A stretch of 64,000 nt of DNA from JAVBPR01 sp031549485 (GTDB lineage Bacteria; Bacillota; Clostridia; Oscillospirales; Feifaniaceae): assembly GCA_031549485.1 (NCBI GenBank), contig JAVBPR010000008.1:1-64000 (forward strand), read 5' to 3'. Positions 50,774 through 59,830 of this stretch are shown here, in pieces. The position numbers and the translations under genes were made by a program. The notes beneath the pieces were generated by a model, which saw only the letters and a program-made list of their open reading frames with translations, did not search any database and was not told where the DNA came from. Every line of letters starts with the position of its first letter. The first letter of the stretch is position 1.

Positions 50774-51631
50774 TTAATAATTATCCGCGGCAAATCGGAG
50801 TATCTTCGCCGCTTTGCCGTAAATCTCCTCAAAATCCTCCAAAGGGAGCGGATTTTCGCCAAAGCCTATTTCCAAAGTAAATCCCGGGCGATGATACTCG
50901 CTTATAAACCAATCCTTAAATCCGCCGCAGGAAGTATATCCGTCGAGCTTTACGAGCTTATACCCCCCTGCGCGCGCCATTTCCTCTGCCAATTCCTCAT
51001 CCGGCGTTTCGCCGTCAAAATCGGCATAGATTTCCTCTCCTTGCGAATGCAAGGCAATAACGCAGTCAATTCCCATCGCCCTTACAAGTGCTGTGAGCGC
51101 GGCCGTTTCCGGTTCGCTTTCCGGGAATTCGCCGCTGTATCGCGTTCTGCCGCCGCCAAAGATTCCAAGCTCTTTTTCATGCTTTTTCCCCTCGATCCAT
51201 TTTGCGTCGTAATTGTGATTTAAATCGACGCCGCGGACATTTGCCTGCCAAAGTGAAAAATCATTACAGCCATTTTGCGAAATCAGCCTTTCGCAAAAAA
51301 TATCTCCGCCTTCCGCCCCGTTTTGCTCCACCTCGACACCGTCCGGATTGAGAAGCGGAATTATAATAATCCGCTTATCCTCAAGCTGAAAATCTTTCGC
51401 GATTTCTTCGGCAAAACGTAGCGCCGCGAGCCCTGTAATCCACTCTGCCGCGTGGTGAACCCCGACAATTAAAAGTTTCTTTTTGCCTTTCCCGATTTCG
51501 AGCGCCTCTATTTTCCGTCCTAAAATCGAGCATCCTATTGCGCGTTTACTAATTCTTGGATATTTTTTACATAGCTTTTCGATATATTCACAGCAAAGCT
51601 CGTAATTAAATTTTTTCGCCTTGATAATCAC
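50774..51631 (-). CDS. M14-family carboxypeptidase (gamma-D-glutamyl-diaminopimelate peptidase-like)
   Basis: A 285-residue zinc peptidase without signal peptide. Zinc ligands are H-x-x-E in HHAAEW (near 60) and the His of IALHSQGEE; NPDGVE, RGVDLNHNYDAKW and FTLEIGFGENP (catalytic Glu) are all present. The RGVDLNHNYDAKW form is typical of ENP1-like peptidases that cut gamma-D-Glu-meso-DAP in the wall or spore cortex. The start is GTG 51631 with AGGCGG 7 bases upstream. A cytoplasmic or mother-cell location is inferred from the lack of a signal. Confidence 0.9.
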   Translation of the reverse strand: MIIKAKKFNYELCCEYIEKLCKKYPRISKRAIGCSILGRKIEALEIGKGKKKLLIVGVHHAAEWITGLAALRFAEEIAKDFQLEDKRIIIIPLLNPDGVEVEQNGAEGGDIFCERLISQNGCNDFSLWQANVRGVDLNHNYDAKWIEGKKHEKELGIFGGGRTRYSGEFPESEPETAALTALVRAMGIDCVIALHSQGEEIYADFDGETPDEELAEEMARAGGYKLVKLDGYTSCGGFKDWFISEYHRPGFTLEIGFGENPLPLEDFEEIYGKAAKILRFAADNY

Positions 51632-51695
51632 ACAAAGACCGCCTTTCTGTTTTTTAAATAAGCCTTAAAACCCGCACCGCTATCTTATGAAAAGA

Positions 51696-51734
51696 AAAAA
51701 TTATTAATTCGGCGTTGCCGGATTAATAATTTTT
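51696..51734 (-). terminator. Terminator of the DUF4489-like gene
   Basis: AAAAATTATTAAT (51696-51708) pairs with ATTAATAATTTTT (51722-51734), with an inner CGGC/GCCG stem. Strong on the minus strand. Confidence 0.9.
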
Positions 51735-51753
51735 CAAAAGTTATTTTGCTTTT

Positions 51754-52287
51754 TCAGAAGTTTATGCAGCTGACCGCGCTAAGCGTTGCATTTGTTATCG
51801 TCGCGCCCGATACTCCTGAGAGCACACTGTTTCCGGCAAGCCTTACCGAATAATTGTAGATTCCCTGAATAAGCTCGGTGTCAAAAAATTGGAATCCGAA
51901 CGATTCGGAGGAGAGTGCAGGTGTGCTTTTTACGTAAGTATATGTTGCCCCTACCGAACTCGGAAGCCCGCCGACCAATGTTCTTGTGATTTCAAAATTA
52001 AACATTGCGTTGCTGCCCGCCGGCAAACTGATAATCGCGTTGAATATCAGCAGAATAGACGGATCCCGCATATTTCTTGTGTCGATACAAACGTCAACAA
52101 CCGAAATGGAATTTGTCGACGATCCGTCTAAAATCGGAAGCGGACCCGCGCCGCCTGTTCCCGAACCTACCTTGCATCTCCCGCGCAAAAATCTGTCATC
52201 GGTTCCGCAGGAGCCGCAGCCGGGACTGCTCAAGTTTACCAGACCGTTATTAAAGATATTGCCGTTTGAAATATTGTTGCACGCCAT
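51754..52287 (-). CDS. DUF4489-like protein, probable spore-surface protein
   Basis: A 177-residue protein without signal peptide. The N-terminus is Asn/Gly/Cys-rich (residues 1-40, CGSCG). The remainder follows the DUF4489 pattern: SVVDVCIDTRNMRDPSILLIFNAIIS, then FNFEITR, ESFGFQFFD and IYNYSVRL. Proteins of this type are common, often as several copies, in spore-forming Clostridia, but a function is not established to my knowledge. GAGGATGAG lies before ATG 52287. Confidence 0.65.
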   Translation of the reverse strand: MACNNISNGNIFNNGLVNLSSPGCGSCGTDDRFLRGRCKVGSGTGGAGPLPILDGSSTNSISVVDVCIDTRNMRDPSILLIFNAIISLPAGSNAMFNFEITRTLVGGLPSSVGATYTYVKSTPALSSESFGFQFFDTELIQGIYNYSVRLAGNSVLSGVSGATITNATLSAVSCINF

Positions 52288-52438
52288 AATATCTCATCCT
52301 CACATATTTTTTTAAAGAAGCGCACTTATCTTCTTTTGTATATGCTATGCGGAGCGCAAATTATCGGTTACATAATATTTTCGGGTTTTTTGACGAAAAA
52401 TCGCTATAATTTTTTGAAAAAATCTAAGCTACTCACCC

Positions 52439-52467
52439 TTTACAATAATCCGAGAAAAGTATATTAT
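52439..52467 (+). promoter_or_regulatory. Promoter of the SIS-glmU-prs operon
   Basis: TTTACA (52439-52444) and TATTAT (52462-52467) with a 17-bp spacer, 37 bp before the start codon. Confidence 0.7.
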
Positions 52468-52504
52468 ATTTAATGAAATAATATTTACTTTGGAGGGTAT
52501 AGTT

Positions 52505-53542
52505 ATGACTTTAATGGAACAGGAAATTAAGGAACAGCCGAAGGTTATCGCGGAGTGCGCCGCCTATAACGAAAAAGCTATTGCCGAACTAATAAAGGAC
52601 ATTAAAACCGCCGCGCCGAACAACATTTTGCTTGCCGCAAGAGGAACTTCGGATCACGCCGGTATTTTTTTCAAATATCTTTGCGAAGTATATGTCGGGC
52701 TTCCCGTCGCCCTTGCGGCGCCGTCTGTAATCACCTCATATAAAGGCGGTTTAAAACTCGACAAATCCCTTGTTATTGCCGTTTCTCAGTCCGGCGCCGC
52801 CGCCGATGCCCTCGAATGCATCAAAAGAGGAAACGAAGACGGCGCGGTAACCGTTGCGATTACCAACTTCCCCGATTCTGTTGTCGCAAAAGAAGCAAAG
52901 CACCACCTTTTCCTCAACTGCGGTCTTGAAAAAAGCGTTGCCGCCACAAAAACATACGGCACCTCGCTTTATCTTCTCGCCGCCATTGTCGCGCATTTGA
53001 GCGGCGATGCGGGTCTTCTTAATATGCTTTCTTCTATTCCGTCGCTCTGCGAAAAAACGCTCGCCTCGACCGATAATTACGAAGCGCTTGCTTCAAGATT
53101 CCGCTATATGTCGGAATGCTTTTATCTATCCCGCGGCTATTTATACCCGATGTGCATGGAAGCATGCCTTAAAATCCAGGAAACTTGCTATGTCCGCGCC
53201 AGAGCTTACTCGGTCGCCGATTTCCATCACGGCCCGTTTGCTATGATATGCGACAATATGCCGGTTTTCTTTTATTTGTGTGACAAAGCTACCGACGCCG
53301 ATGTTAAGGTTATGGTAGAAAAGGTTAAAAATGTCGGCGGCGACGCTATCGTATTTTCCAATAAGCAAGAGTATTGCGATCTCGGAAATGTCGGCATAAA
53401 ACTTCCCGACGAGGCTGAAGGCCCCGCCGCCATCTTCGCCTGCGCGATTGCAGCACAGATGTTTGCATGCCGCCTTGCCGCCGTTAAAGGCCTTAACCCT
53501 GACGCCCCCAGAGGGCTCACAAAAGTTACTGTCACCAAATAA
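52505..53542 (+). CDS. SIS-domain aminosugar isomerase/deaminase (GlmS C-terminal-like, no glutaminase domain)
   Basis: A 345-residue protein with two SIS domains in tandem (about 25-175 and 195-340). VIAVSQSGAAADALE (90-104) binds sugar phosphate, and KSVAATKTYGTS is typical of the GlmS isomerase half and of AgaS/NagB-II enzymes. The N-terminal glutaminase domain of GlmS is absent, so it cannot use glutamine; it would work as a deaminase or with ammonia. ATG 52505 follows GGAGGG. It is the first gene of an operon with glmU-like and prs. Confidence 0.88.
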   Translation: MTLMEQEIKEQPKVIAECAAYNEKAIAELIKDIKTAAPNNILLAARGTSDHAGIFFKYLCEVYVGLPVALAAPSVITSYKGGLKLDKSLVIAVSQSGAAADALECIKRGNEDGAVTVAITNFPDSVVAKEAKHHLFLNCGLEKSVAATKTYGTSLYLLAAIVAHLSGDAGLLNMLSSIPSLCEKTLASTDNYEALASRFRYMSECFYLSRGYLYPMCMEACLKIQETCYVRARAYSVADFHHGPFAMICDNMPVFFYLCDKATDADVKVMVEKVKNVGGDAIVFSNKQEYCDLGNVGIKLPDEAEGPAAIFACAIAAQMFACRLAAVKGLNPDAPRGLTKVTVTK

Positions 53543-53553
53543 AGGAGGCTCCC

Positions 53554-54693
53554 TTGCAAGCGATTATAATTACAGATGAAACTACCGGCAGTTCCCGACA
53601 GGCGGTATACCGCCCTGCCGTCTATTATGTTATCGAAAGCCTTATAAATTCCGGCATCGAAAAGATTCTTCTCACCGAAACGGTTCCGGATCTCGGCCGC
53701 GACGATGTTATTAACGGCGGCGAAAACCCGCTTCATTTTGCCGAACAATCCGAGGACGTCTTCATTATTTTCGGCGATTTGCCCCTTATTTCTCCCGAGA
53801 CGATAGGCAGGGCGTATAAACTTCATACCGATTGCAAAAACGATGTCACCGCCGTTAAAACCGAGAAATACGTTCCGGGCGCCGCGTGGATTCACAAGGA
53901 TCTTTACTCACATGTTTTGGGTGACGCAAAGCTCTCGCCGCCCGAAATAGACGCCATGCCGGTTCTTCGCAGCGCGTGCTGCTTTCCGCTTTTCGACAGC
54001 GAGCTTTACCGCGCTGTCGATCCCACCTTTCTTTACAGAATCAATATAACCCTGCGCGATCGCGGGAATAAAAAATTCGCCGCTTCCGGGGTTGAAATCA
54101 CCGATCCTTCCGGCGTTACGATAGCGCCCGGGACAAAGCTCGGGAAAAATGTGGTTATCCACAAAGGCACGATTATTAAACCGGGGTGCGAAATCGGCGA
54201 CCGCTGCGAACTCGGTCCCGACACAATTATCGACCACTCGGTTATCGGCGAGGGCGCGGTAATAAACAGCTCACAAATTGAATACAGCGTTGTCGGCGAG
54301 GGCGTAAAAATCGGTCCGTATTCGCATATTAGACCAAACAGCGATATCGGAGCAAATGTCAAAATCGGCAATTTTGTCGAGGTGAAAAATTCAAAAATCG
54401 GAGAGAAAACAAGCGTCGCCCATCTCACTTACGTCGGCGACACCGATTGCGGCAAAAATGTAAACTGGGGTTGCGGATGCGTTACCGTCAATTATGATGG
54501 AAGCTCGAAATACCGCACCGTTGTTGAGGATGACAGCTTTATCGGTTGCAACACCAACCTCATCGCGCCGGTCACCGTAAAAAGCAATTCATATATCGCC
54601 GCCGGCTCGACGATTACAGACGAGGTTCCCGAGGGAAGCCTTGCAATTGCAAGAGCGCGACAGATTAACAAAGACGGCTGGCGCAAAAAATAG
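53554..54693 (+). CDS. glmU: GlmU-like protein with decayed uridylyltransferase domain
   Basis: A 379-residue protein, about 70-80 shorter than normal GlmU. The C-terminal left-handed beta-helix (about 178-375) keeps the glucosamine-1-phosphate acetyltransferase residues: R260 in HIRP, K278 in VEVK, H290 and Y293 in HLTYVGD, and the VNYDG loop. The N-terminal nucleotidyltransferase part is reduced to about 170 residues and lacks the LAAGxGTRMxSxxPK motif; only GDLPLI (74-79) and RIN remain. It therefore probably makes GlcNAc-1-P but not UDP-GlcNAc. TTG start at 53554, 5 bases after GGAGG. Confidence 0.9.
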   Translation: MQAIIITDETTGSSRQAVYRPAVYYVIESLINSGIEKILLTETVPDLGRDDVINGGENPLHFAEQSEDVFIIFGDLPLISPETIGRAYKLHTDCKNDVTAVKTEKYVPGAAWIHKDLYSHVLGDAKLSPPEIDAMPVLRSACCFPLFDSELYRAVDPTFLYRINITLRDRGNKKFAASGVEITDPSGVTIAPGTKLGKNVVIHKGTIIKPGCEIGDRCELGPDTIIDHSVIGEGAVINSSQIEYSVVGEGVKIGPYSHIRPNSDIGANVKIGNFVEVKNSKIGEKTSVAHLTYVGDTDCGKNVNWGCGCVTVNYDGSSKYRTVVEDDSFIGCNTNLIAPVTVKSNSYIAAGSTITDEVPEGSLAIARARQINKDGWRKK

Positions 54694-54765
54694 CTTTTGC
54701 TTGTTTTGAACTTTTAAACTTACCGCGGTCAGCGGAAAAAATAAAAAGGGGAGAGAAAAACAAAT

Positions 54766-55725
54766 ATGGTTGCCCATGCAAAAAATATCAAAATCTTTTC
54801 GGCAAACTCCAATCCCGTTGTGGCGGGCCAAATTGCGGACGCTTTGGGAATACCCCTCGGTGCCTGCGATATAACCGCTTTTTCGGACGGCGAAATCTCG
54901 GTTTCGATCAACGAAAGTGTGCGCGGTTCCGACGTTTTTGTCGTGCAGTCCACCTGCGATCCCGTCAACAACAATATCATGGAGCTCCTCATTATGATTG
55001 ACGCATTTAAAAGAGCTTCGGCAGGAAGAATCACCGCGGTTATCCCCTATTTCGGATATGCCCGCCAGGACAGAAAAGCCAAAGCGCGCGATCCGATTTC
55101 TGCAAAACTTGTTGCCGACCTTATCACCACCGCCGGCGCAAACCGCGCCCTTACAATGGACCTTCATGCGCCGCAGATACAAGGCTTTTTCAATATTCCG
55201 GTCGATCATCTTATGGGCACGCCTATTCTCCTCCCTTATTTCCAAAGCAAGTTCGCAAATTGTAAAGACGACGTCGTTGTCATCTCTCCCGACCTCGGTG
55301 CCGTTACGCGAAGCCGCAAATTCGCCCAGCGTTTCGACGCGCCTCTTGCCATCGTCGACAAACGCCGCCCGAAGGCAAATGTCAGCGAAGTTATGAATAT
55401 TATCGGCGATGTAAAAGACAAGGTTCTTATTATTGTTGACGATATGATAGATACCGCCGGCACTCTCTGCCACGCTGCCGACGCTCTTATGGAAAAAGGC
55501 GGCGCGCGCGAAGTTTACGCCTGCGCAACACACGGCGTATTATCCGGCGCGGCTATTGAAAGGCTTGAAAAAAGCTGTATCAAGGAGCTTGTTCTCCTTA
55601 ATACCATTCCGCTTCCTGAAAGCAAAAAAAGCGACAAAATAACTATGCTTTCGGTCGGACCGGTTTTTGCGGAGGCTATCGAGCGCATTTATGAAGACCT
55701 CCCCGTTTCCACCCTTTTCGCTTAA
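54766..55725 (+). CDS. prs: Ribose-phosphate pyrophosphokinase (PRPP synthetase)
   Basis: A 319-residue enzyme making PRPP from ribose-5-phosphate and ATP. YFGYARQDRKAK (ATP site), DLHAPQIQGFF and the PRPP loop VDDMIDTAGTLC are all intact. It follows glmU as in most Firmicutes, 72 bp on, with GGGGAG before ATG 54766. Confidence 0.97.
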   Translation: MVAHAKNIKIFSANSNPVVAGQIADALGIPLGACDITAFSDGEISVSINESVRGSDVFVVQSTCDPVNNNIMELLIMIDAFKRASAGRITAVIPYFGYARQDRKAKARDPISAKLVADLITTAGANRALTMDLHAPQIQGFFNIPVDHLMGTPILLPYFQSKFANCKDDVVVISPDLGAVTRSRKFAQRFDAPLAIVDKRRPKANVSEVMNIIGDVKDKVLIIVDDMIDTAGTLCHAADALMEKGGAREVYACATHGVLSGAAIERLEKSCIKELVLLNTIPLPESKKSDKITMLSVGPVFAEAIERIYEDLPVSTLFA

Positions 55726-55752
55726 AAGATTTTTGAAAAATTGTACTTAAAT

Positions 55753-55790
55753 AAAAAAGATCCGCTTCGCAAAACGAAGCGGATCTTTTT
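55753..55790. terminator. Terminator between prs and the GGDEF gene
   Basis: A6 then GATCCGCTTCG (55759-55769) pairing with CGAAGCGGATC (55775-55785), then T5. Works for both convergent genes. Confidence 0.92.
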
Positions 55791-55799
55791 ATTGTATTT

Positions 55800-57089
55800 T
55801 TATTTTTCGTCTTTTTCTTTCATCTCGGCGTTGTAAACAAAATATGTGTTTTTGCCGGCGTTTTTCGCATGATACATTGCGATATCCGCATATTTGATGA
55901 GAACATGGTAGCTCTCGCTGTCCTCTGGATAATTTGCGATACCAAGGCTGAAACCGACTTTGAACTTTTCGATATTTTTATCCGGAATATTTTTAAGCTG
56001 CTCAATAAGCTCTTTTGCAAACTGCTCCGACTGCTCTGATGTGATATCGGGCGCGACTAAAATAAACTCGTCTCCGCCGATTCTTGCCGCAACATTCAGC
56101 GAGCCGGATGTCGGACGAAATGCCTTTGTATTTTCGTGCGCCGAAGCGAGGAAATCGCCGATATTTTTCAGCAATGCGTCACCCGCATCATGTCCGGCGG
56201 TATCATTGACCTGCTTGAAATTATCAAGGTCGATGAAAAACATGGCATACTGCCGCTTTGCGGCATGAAGTTTTTCAAGATGCTCGAACAAATACTGGCG
56301 GTTCGGCAGCGAGGTGAGTTTATCATAATGCGCCTGAACATATAATTTGTCGCTTGTTTCTTTCAGCCTGCGAAGAAGCGATGAAAGCATAATTGCCATA
56401 AGAGCGAGCGTGAGAATGATAACGACAAGCAAGGTAATCATATTCGCGCGCTGAACGTTTCGGTTTTGCTCTACTAACTGGTCGTCGGTATCCGCGCCCA
56501 CAACTCCGATAATTTTTCCGTTTTGGTAAATCGGAACCGCGCCCGTGCTAAACGAGCCGTATTCATCGTCCGCGTTATACGGCGTTGCAACATTTCCGCC
56601 GGCGAACGCCTCAAGATGAACCTCACCGATGCCTTCATATTCGAGGAAAAATTCATCAACAGTCGGATCAGTGTCATATACGAAATAATATTTATCCCCG
56701 ATCTTTTTGAGCGCGTAAAGATATTTTGCGCCTAATTTCTGCGCGAGATCCTGAAGTTTTGTGCGCTCGCTTATGTACGCCGAATCATTTAATATATCCG
56801 CCTCGCTGTTATAGCTTGCAAATTTTTCAACATCAACGGCTTCCCGCGTCGCAAGAGCCATCGTCACCATTTTTTCGCTAATACTCTCGGCGAGGATTTC
56901 CTGCGTGTCTCCGTAATTTCTTATCGTAAGGGTTGTCATAAGCGCAAGAAGAATCGCGCAAAACGCGAAGAAAATCAAAAGTACCTTGACTTTATGCTCG
57001 TTTGTAAATTTTGTCATTGCCCGTAATTTTTCGGCCATTAAGCTACCACCTTTAAATATCTTTTTCTTGTTTGATAAATTCTCGGCCAT
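55800..57089 (-). CDS. Membrane-bound diguanylate cyclase with extracytoplasmic sensor domain
   Basis: About 429 residues from ATG 57089. Membrane helix 1 lies near 35-56, an outside sensor domain of about 150 residues (dCache-like, GVVGADTDDQLVEQN near its end) follows, then helix 2 (near 215-235) and a GGDEF domain. ARIGGDEFILVAPD is the intact active site, with FFIDLDNFKQVND for metal binding; no RxxD inhibitory site is obvious. It makes cyclic di-GMP in response to an external signal. A second in-frame ATG at 57038 also has a ribosome site (AGGTGG); the two start regions look like a short duplication (MAENL and MAEKL). Confidence 0.9.
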   Translation of the reverse strand: MAENLSNKKKIFKGGSLMAEKLRAMTKFTNEHKVKVLLIFFAFCAILLALMTTLTIRNYGDTQEILAESISEKMVTMALATREAVDVEKFASYNSEADILNDSAYISERTKLQDLAQKLGAKYLYALKKIGDKYYFVYDTDPTVDEFFLEYEGIGEVHLEAFAGGNVATPYNADDEYGSFSTGAVPIYQNGKIIGVVGADTDDQLVEQNRNVQRANMITLLVVIILTLALMAIMLSSLLRRLKETSDKLYVQAHYDKLTSLPNRQYLFEHLEKLHAAKRQYAMFFIDLDNFKQVNDTAGHDAGDALLKNIGDFLASAHENTKAFRPTSGSLNVAARIGGDEFILVAPDITSEQSEQFAKELIEQLKNIPDKNIEKFKVGFSLGIANYPEDSESYHVLIKYADIAMYHAKNAGKNTYFVYNAEMKEKDEK

Positions 57090-57256
57090 AAAAACCCCCA
57101 CTTTTAAAACCCAAAATCGTTTTATTTTGCCTCCGCGCCAAAACACGGAGGATTTTTTAAATCATAAATAGTTATGATTTCCCCATATTTATGCGACGCC
57201 GCATTATAATGCAACCGATAATAAGTAATTTTCTTGAAAGCTCTTACGGCTTTTTA

Positions 57257-59830
57257 TTATATATAAAGTTGCGTTTTTTCAAGTACCTCGTTAAAATCAA
57301 TCGGCTTTGCCACGTGGTCGTTCATCCCCGCGTTGCGGCATTTTTCGATATCCTCCGAAAACGCGTTCGCAGTGAGCGCAATTATCGGGATATTTTTCGC
57401 CTTTTCGGTTCCGAGCGCCCTGATTTTTCTCGTCGCGCCGAATCCGTCCAAAACCGGCATATGCACATCCATATATATTATATCGTATTTATCTTGGTTA
57501 TCTTTAAATATTTCGAAAGCGATTTCGCCGTTTTCCGCTTCGTCTATTAAAATACCCGTTTCGGAAAGAAGGGCAATAACTATTTCGCGGTTGATATCGA
57601 TATCCTCGACAAGAAGCAGGCGTTTGCCCGAAAAATCAAACACCTTGTTTTCTTCTACTATCGTTTTACTTTCTGCTTCTTCTTTTGCAACGCCTTTTTC
57701 TACGTTGATTGTAAAGAAGAACCGGCTGCCTTTTCCGAATTCGCTTTCAACCGAGATATTGCCGCCCATAAGATCGATAATTCCCTTTGAAATCGTCAGG
57801 CCGAGCCCTGTTCCGCCAAAACGGCGCGAAATGCCCCTGTCCGCCTGTTCGAACGCATTGAAAAGAAGTCCCATATTTTCTTTTTCAATACCGATTCCGT
57901 TATCTATTACCGAAAATGTGAGGTCGCAAGTGTCGGCTGTTTCGTTTGATTTTTCAATTTTCAGCTTAACCTGGCCGCTCTTCGGGGTGAATTTTATCGC
58001 GTTGCTTACAAGATTTGTAATAACCTGCGAAAGGCGAAGTTCGTCAATAATTATGCTGTATGGAATATCCTTGTCGATTTCAACGACAAAATTTTGGTCT
58101 TTTTCATCCGCTTTGGTCGCCGAGATTGTGCAGATGTTATTTATCATCTTATTGACAACGACTTCTTCATAAACAAGCTCGACCTTGTTTGCCTCGATTT
58201 TGGACATATCCAAAATATCGTTGATAATGCCGAGAAGGTGTTTAGAAGCGTTTTCAATTTTGTTTAAATAATCGGTGATGCTGTTTTGGTCGAAAGATTT
58301 TTTTGCTATTGTCGTCATTCCGATAATTGTATTCATCGGAGTTCTTATTTCATGGCTCATGTTTGCAAGGAATGTGGTTTTTGCCTCGGCGTTCAAAAGC
58401 GCCTCTTCCTTCGCGATAACAAGGCTTTTATTTATTTCGTTTCGAAGAAGCGCGGCGCCGACGATAAGTCCGCCCGAACGCAAAATGCTTTCCTCTTTTT
58501 CGGTGAATAATCTTTCATCATTGCAATCTTCGAACCCGATAAATCCCCAAAACTTATTTTGAATAAATATCGGCACTAAAAGAATCGAGACGATTCCATG
58601 CGGCTCAAGCCGAACCCGCTCTTCCGGAAGCATATCTTTTACGAGAGTGTTAATGCATTTTCCCGCTTTTAAGGTGGTTTTCCAGGTCGGAACAACCTGC
58701 TCGTAAGGCATATCTTTTTTCAACATATTCCCCTGTGTAGGGCCTTCGCCGACCGACCATTCGGCGATTTGGCTACAGCACAGCAAGCCGTCATTGACGT
58801 GATTTTCCCAAATATAAACTTTATCGACACCGACGCTGTTTCCGAGAATGCTAAGGCTTTCCCAAAGCATCTTCTGAAAATCTTCTTCCTCAGCCGATAT
58901 AAGCCTTGACGCGACTTCGTTAACCGCATTAAGAAGAACGTCCTGCCGCTCGATATCTTTCATCCTCTCTCGGATTTCATCCTCAAGCGAGGCATTGTGT
59001 TTTTCAATTTCGGTCAGCGCGAGCTGAAGTTTCTGCTCCGCTTTTTTAAGTTTGTCGATATTGAGATGCCCGCCAAGAACCCTTGTCGGATTTCCTTTTT
59101 CATCCCATTCCGCAATTCTTCCCATATCAAGAGTCCAGACATAATGCCCGTCTTTATGGCGCATCCTTATTTCGCAAAAATATTCGTCTGTTTTGCCGCT
59201 TAGGTAATCGTCAAGCGCGGCGCTTGATATCGGCAAATCGTCTGGATGGTTGAATTTTTCCCATTCATCCATCGTTCCCGTAATTTCATCCTGCGTGTAG
59301 CCGAGCATATGAATATACTCATCATTATACGAGATTGTCTGTGTCCGTAGATCCCAGTCCCACATGCCGAGCTCGGAAAGCCGCGCGACAAAGTCGAGCT
59401 GCTCTTTTTGATTTATCAGCTCTTCTTCCGCTTTTTTAATTCTTTCGATGTCCTGAAGAACGCCGACAAGGCGGACGGGTTTTCCGTCTTCGTCCCATTC
59501 GGTAAACGTTCCTTTATCCTGCGCCCAGATAATATCGCCGTTTTTGCAAACTATGCGGAATTCAGCTTCATATCCGCCCGTTCGCCCTTCCATATAATCG
59601 TTTATCGATTTTTCCGCGATGGCAAGGTCTTCGGGCAAAACAGCTTTTTCCCATGATTCTACCGTCTGAGGAAGCTCTCCCTCATCGTACCCTAATATCT
59701 TTTCCCACTGCCGGCTGTAAATAACTTTTCCGCTCGGAAGATGCCAGTCCCAAAGCCCGATTTTGGTAGCATCGATAATGACTTCCAAAGAATTTTTAAA
59801 TACAGCGTCTTTGCTTAGTTCGTTTTTCAT
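57257..59830 (-). CDS. Cytoplasmic hybrid histidine kinase: PAS-PAS-GAF-HisKA-HATPase-REC
   Basis: An 857-residue kinase with no membrane segment. PAS/PAC repeats at about 15-130 and 145-265 are near-duplicates (GLWDWHLPSG, GMWDWDLRTQ). A coiled coil (265-300), a GAF domain (about 300-470), HisKA with H493 in MSHEIRTPMN, and an HATPase ending at GTGLGLTISKG follow. A REC domain has D788 in YMDVHMPVLDG. It senses an internal ligand or redox state. It faces the ABC transporter gene divergently and precedes the GGDEF gene, so these may form one signalling unit. No DNA-binding regulator is next to it. Confidence 0.94.
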   Translation of the reverse strand: MKNELSKDAVFKNSLEVIIDATKIGLWDWHLPSGKVIYSRQWEKILGYDEGELPQTVESWEKAVLPEDLAIAEKSINDYMEGRTGGYEAEFRIVCKNGDIIWAQDKGTFTEWDEDGKPVRLVGVLQDIERIKKAEEELINQKEQLDFVARLSELGMWDWDLRTQTISYNDEYIHMLGYTQDEITGTMDEWEKFNHPDDLPISSAALDDYLSGKTDEYFCEIRMRHKDGHYVWTLDMGRIAEWDEKGNPTRVLGGHLNIDKLKKAEQKLQLALTEIEKHNASLEDEIRERMKDIERQDVLLNAVNEVASRLISAEEEDFQKMLWESLSILGNSVGVDKVYIWENHVNDGLLCCSQIAEWSVGEGPTQGNMLKKDMPYEQVVPTWKTTLKAGKCINTLVKDMLPEERVRLEPHGIVSILLVPIFIQNKFWGFIGFEDCNDERLFTEKEESILRSGGLIVGAALLRNEINKSLVIAKEEALLNAEAKTTFLANMSHEIRTPMNTIIGMTTIAKKSFDQNSITDYLNKIENASKHLLGIINDILDMSKIEANKVELVYEEVVVNKMINNICTISATKADEKDQNFVVEIDKDIPYSIIIDELRLSQVITNLVSNAIKFTPKSGQVKLKIEKSNETADTCDLTFSVIDNGIGIEKENMGLLFNAFEQADRGISRRFGGTGLGLTISKGIIDLMGGNISVESEFGKGSRFFFTINVEKGVAKEEAESKTIVEENKVFDFSGKRLLLVEDIDINREIVIALLSETGILIDEAENGEIAFEIFKDNQDKYDIIYMDVHMPVLDGFGATRKIRALGTEKAKNIPIIALTANAFSEDIEKCRNAGMNDHVAKPIDFNEVLEKTQLYI

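Noticed and set aside
57130..57158. CCTCCG/CGGAGG hairpin followed by T6 on the plus strand as a terminator
   Set aside because: No plus-strand gene ends there; on the minus strand, where the genes lie, it is not followed by T.
57333..58172. 279-codon frame antisense to the hybrid kinase
   Set aside because: Opposite-strand shadow with Ser-rich composition; the kinase domains on the other strand are unmistakable.
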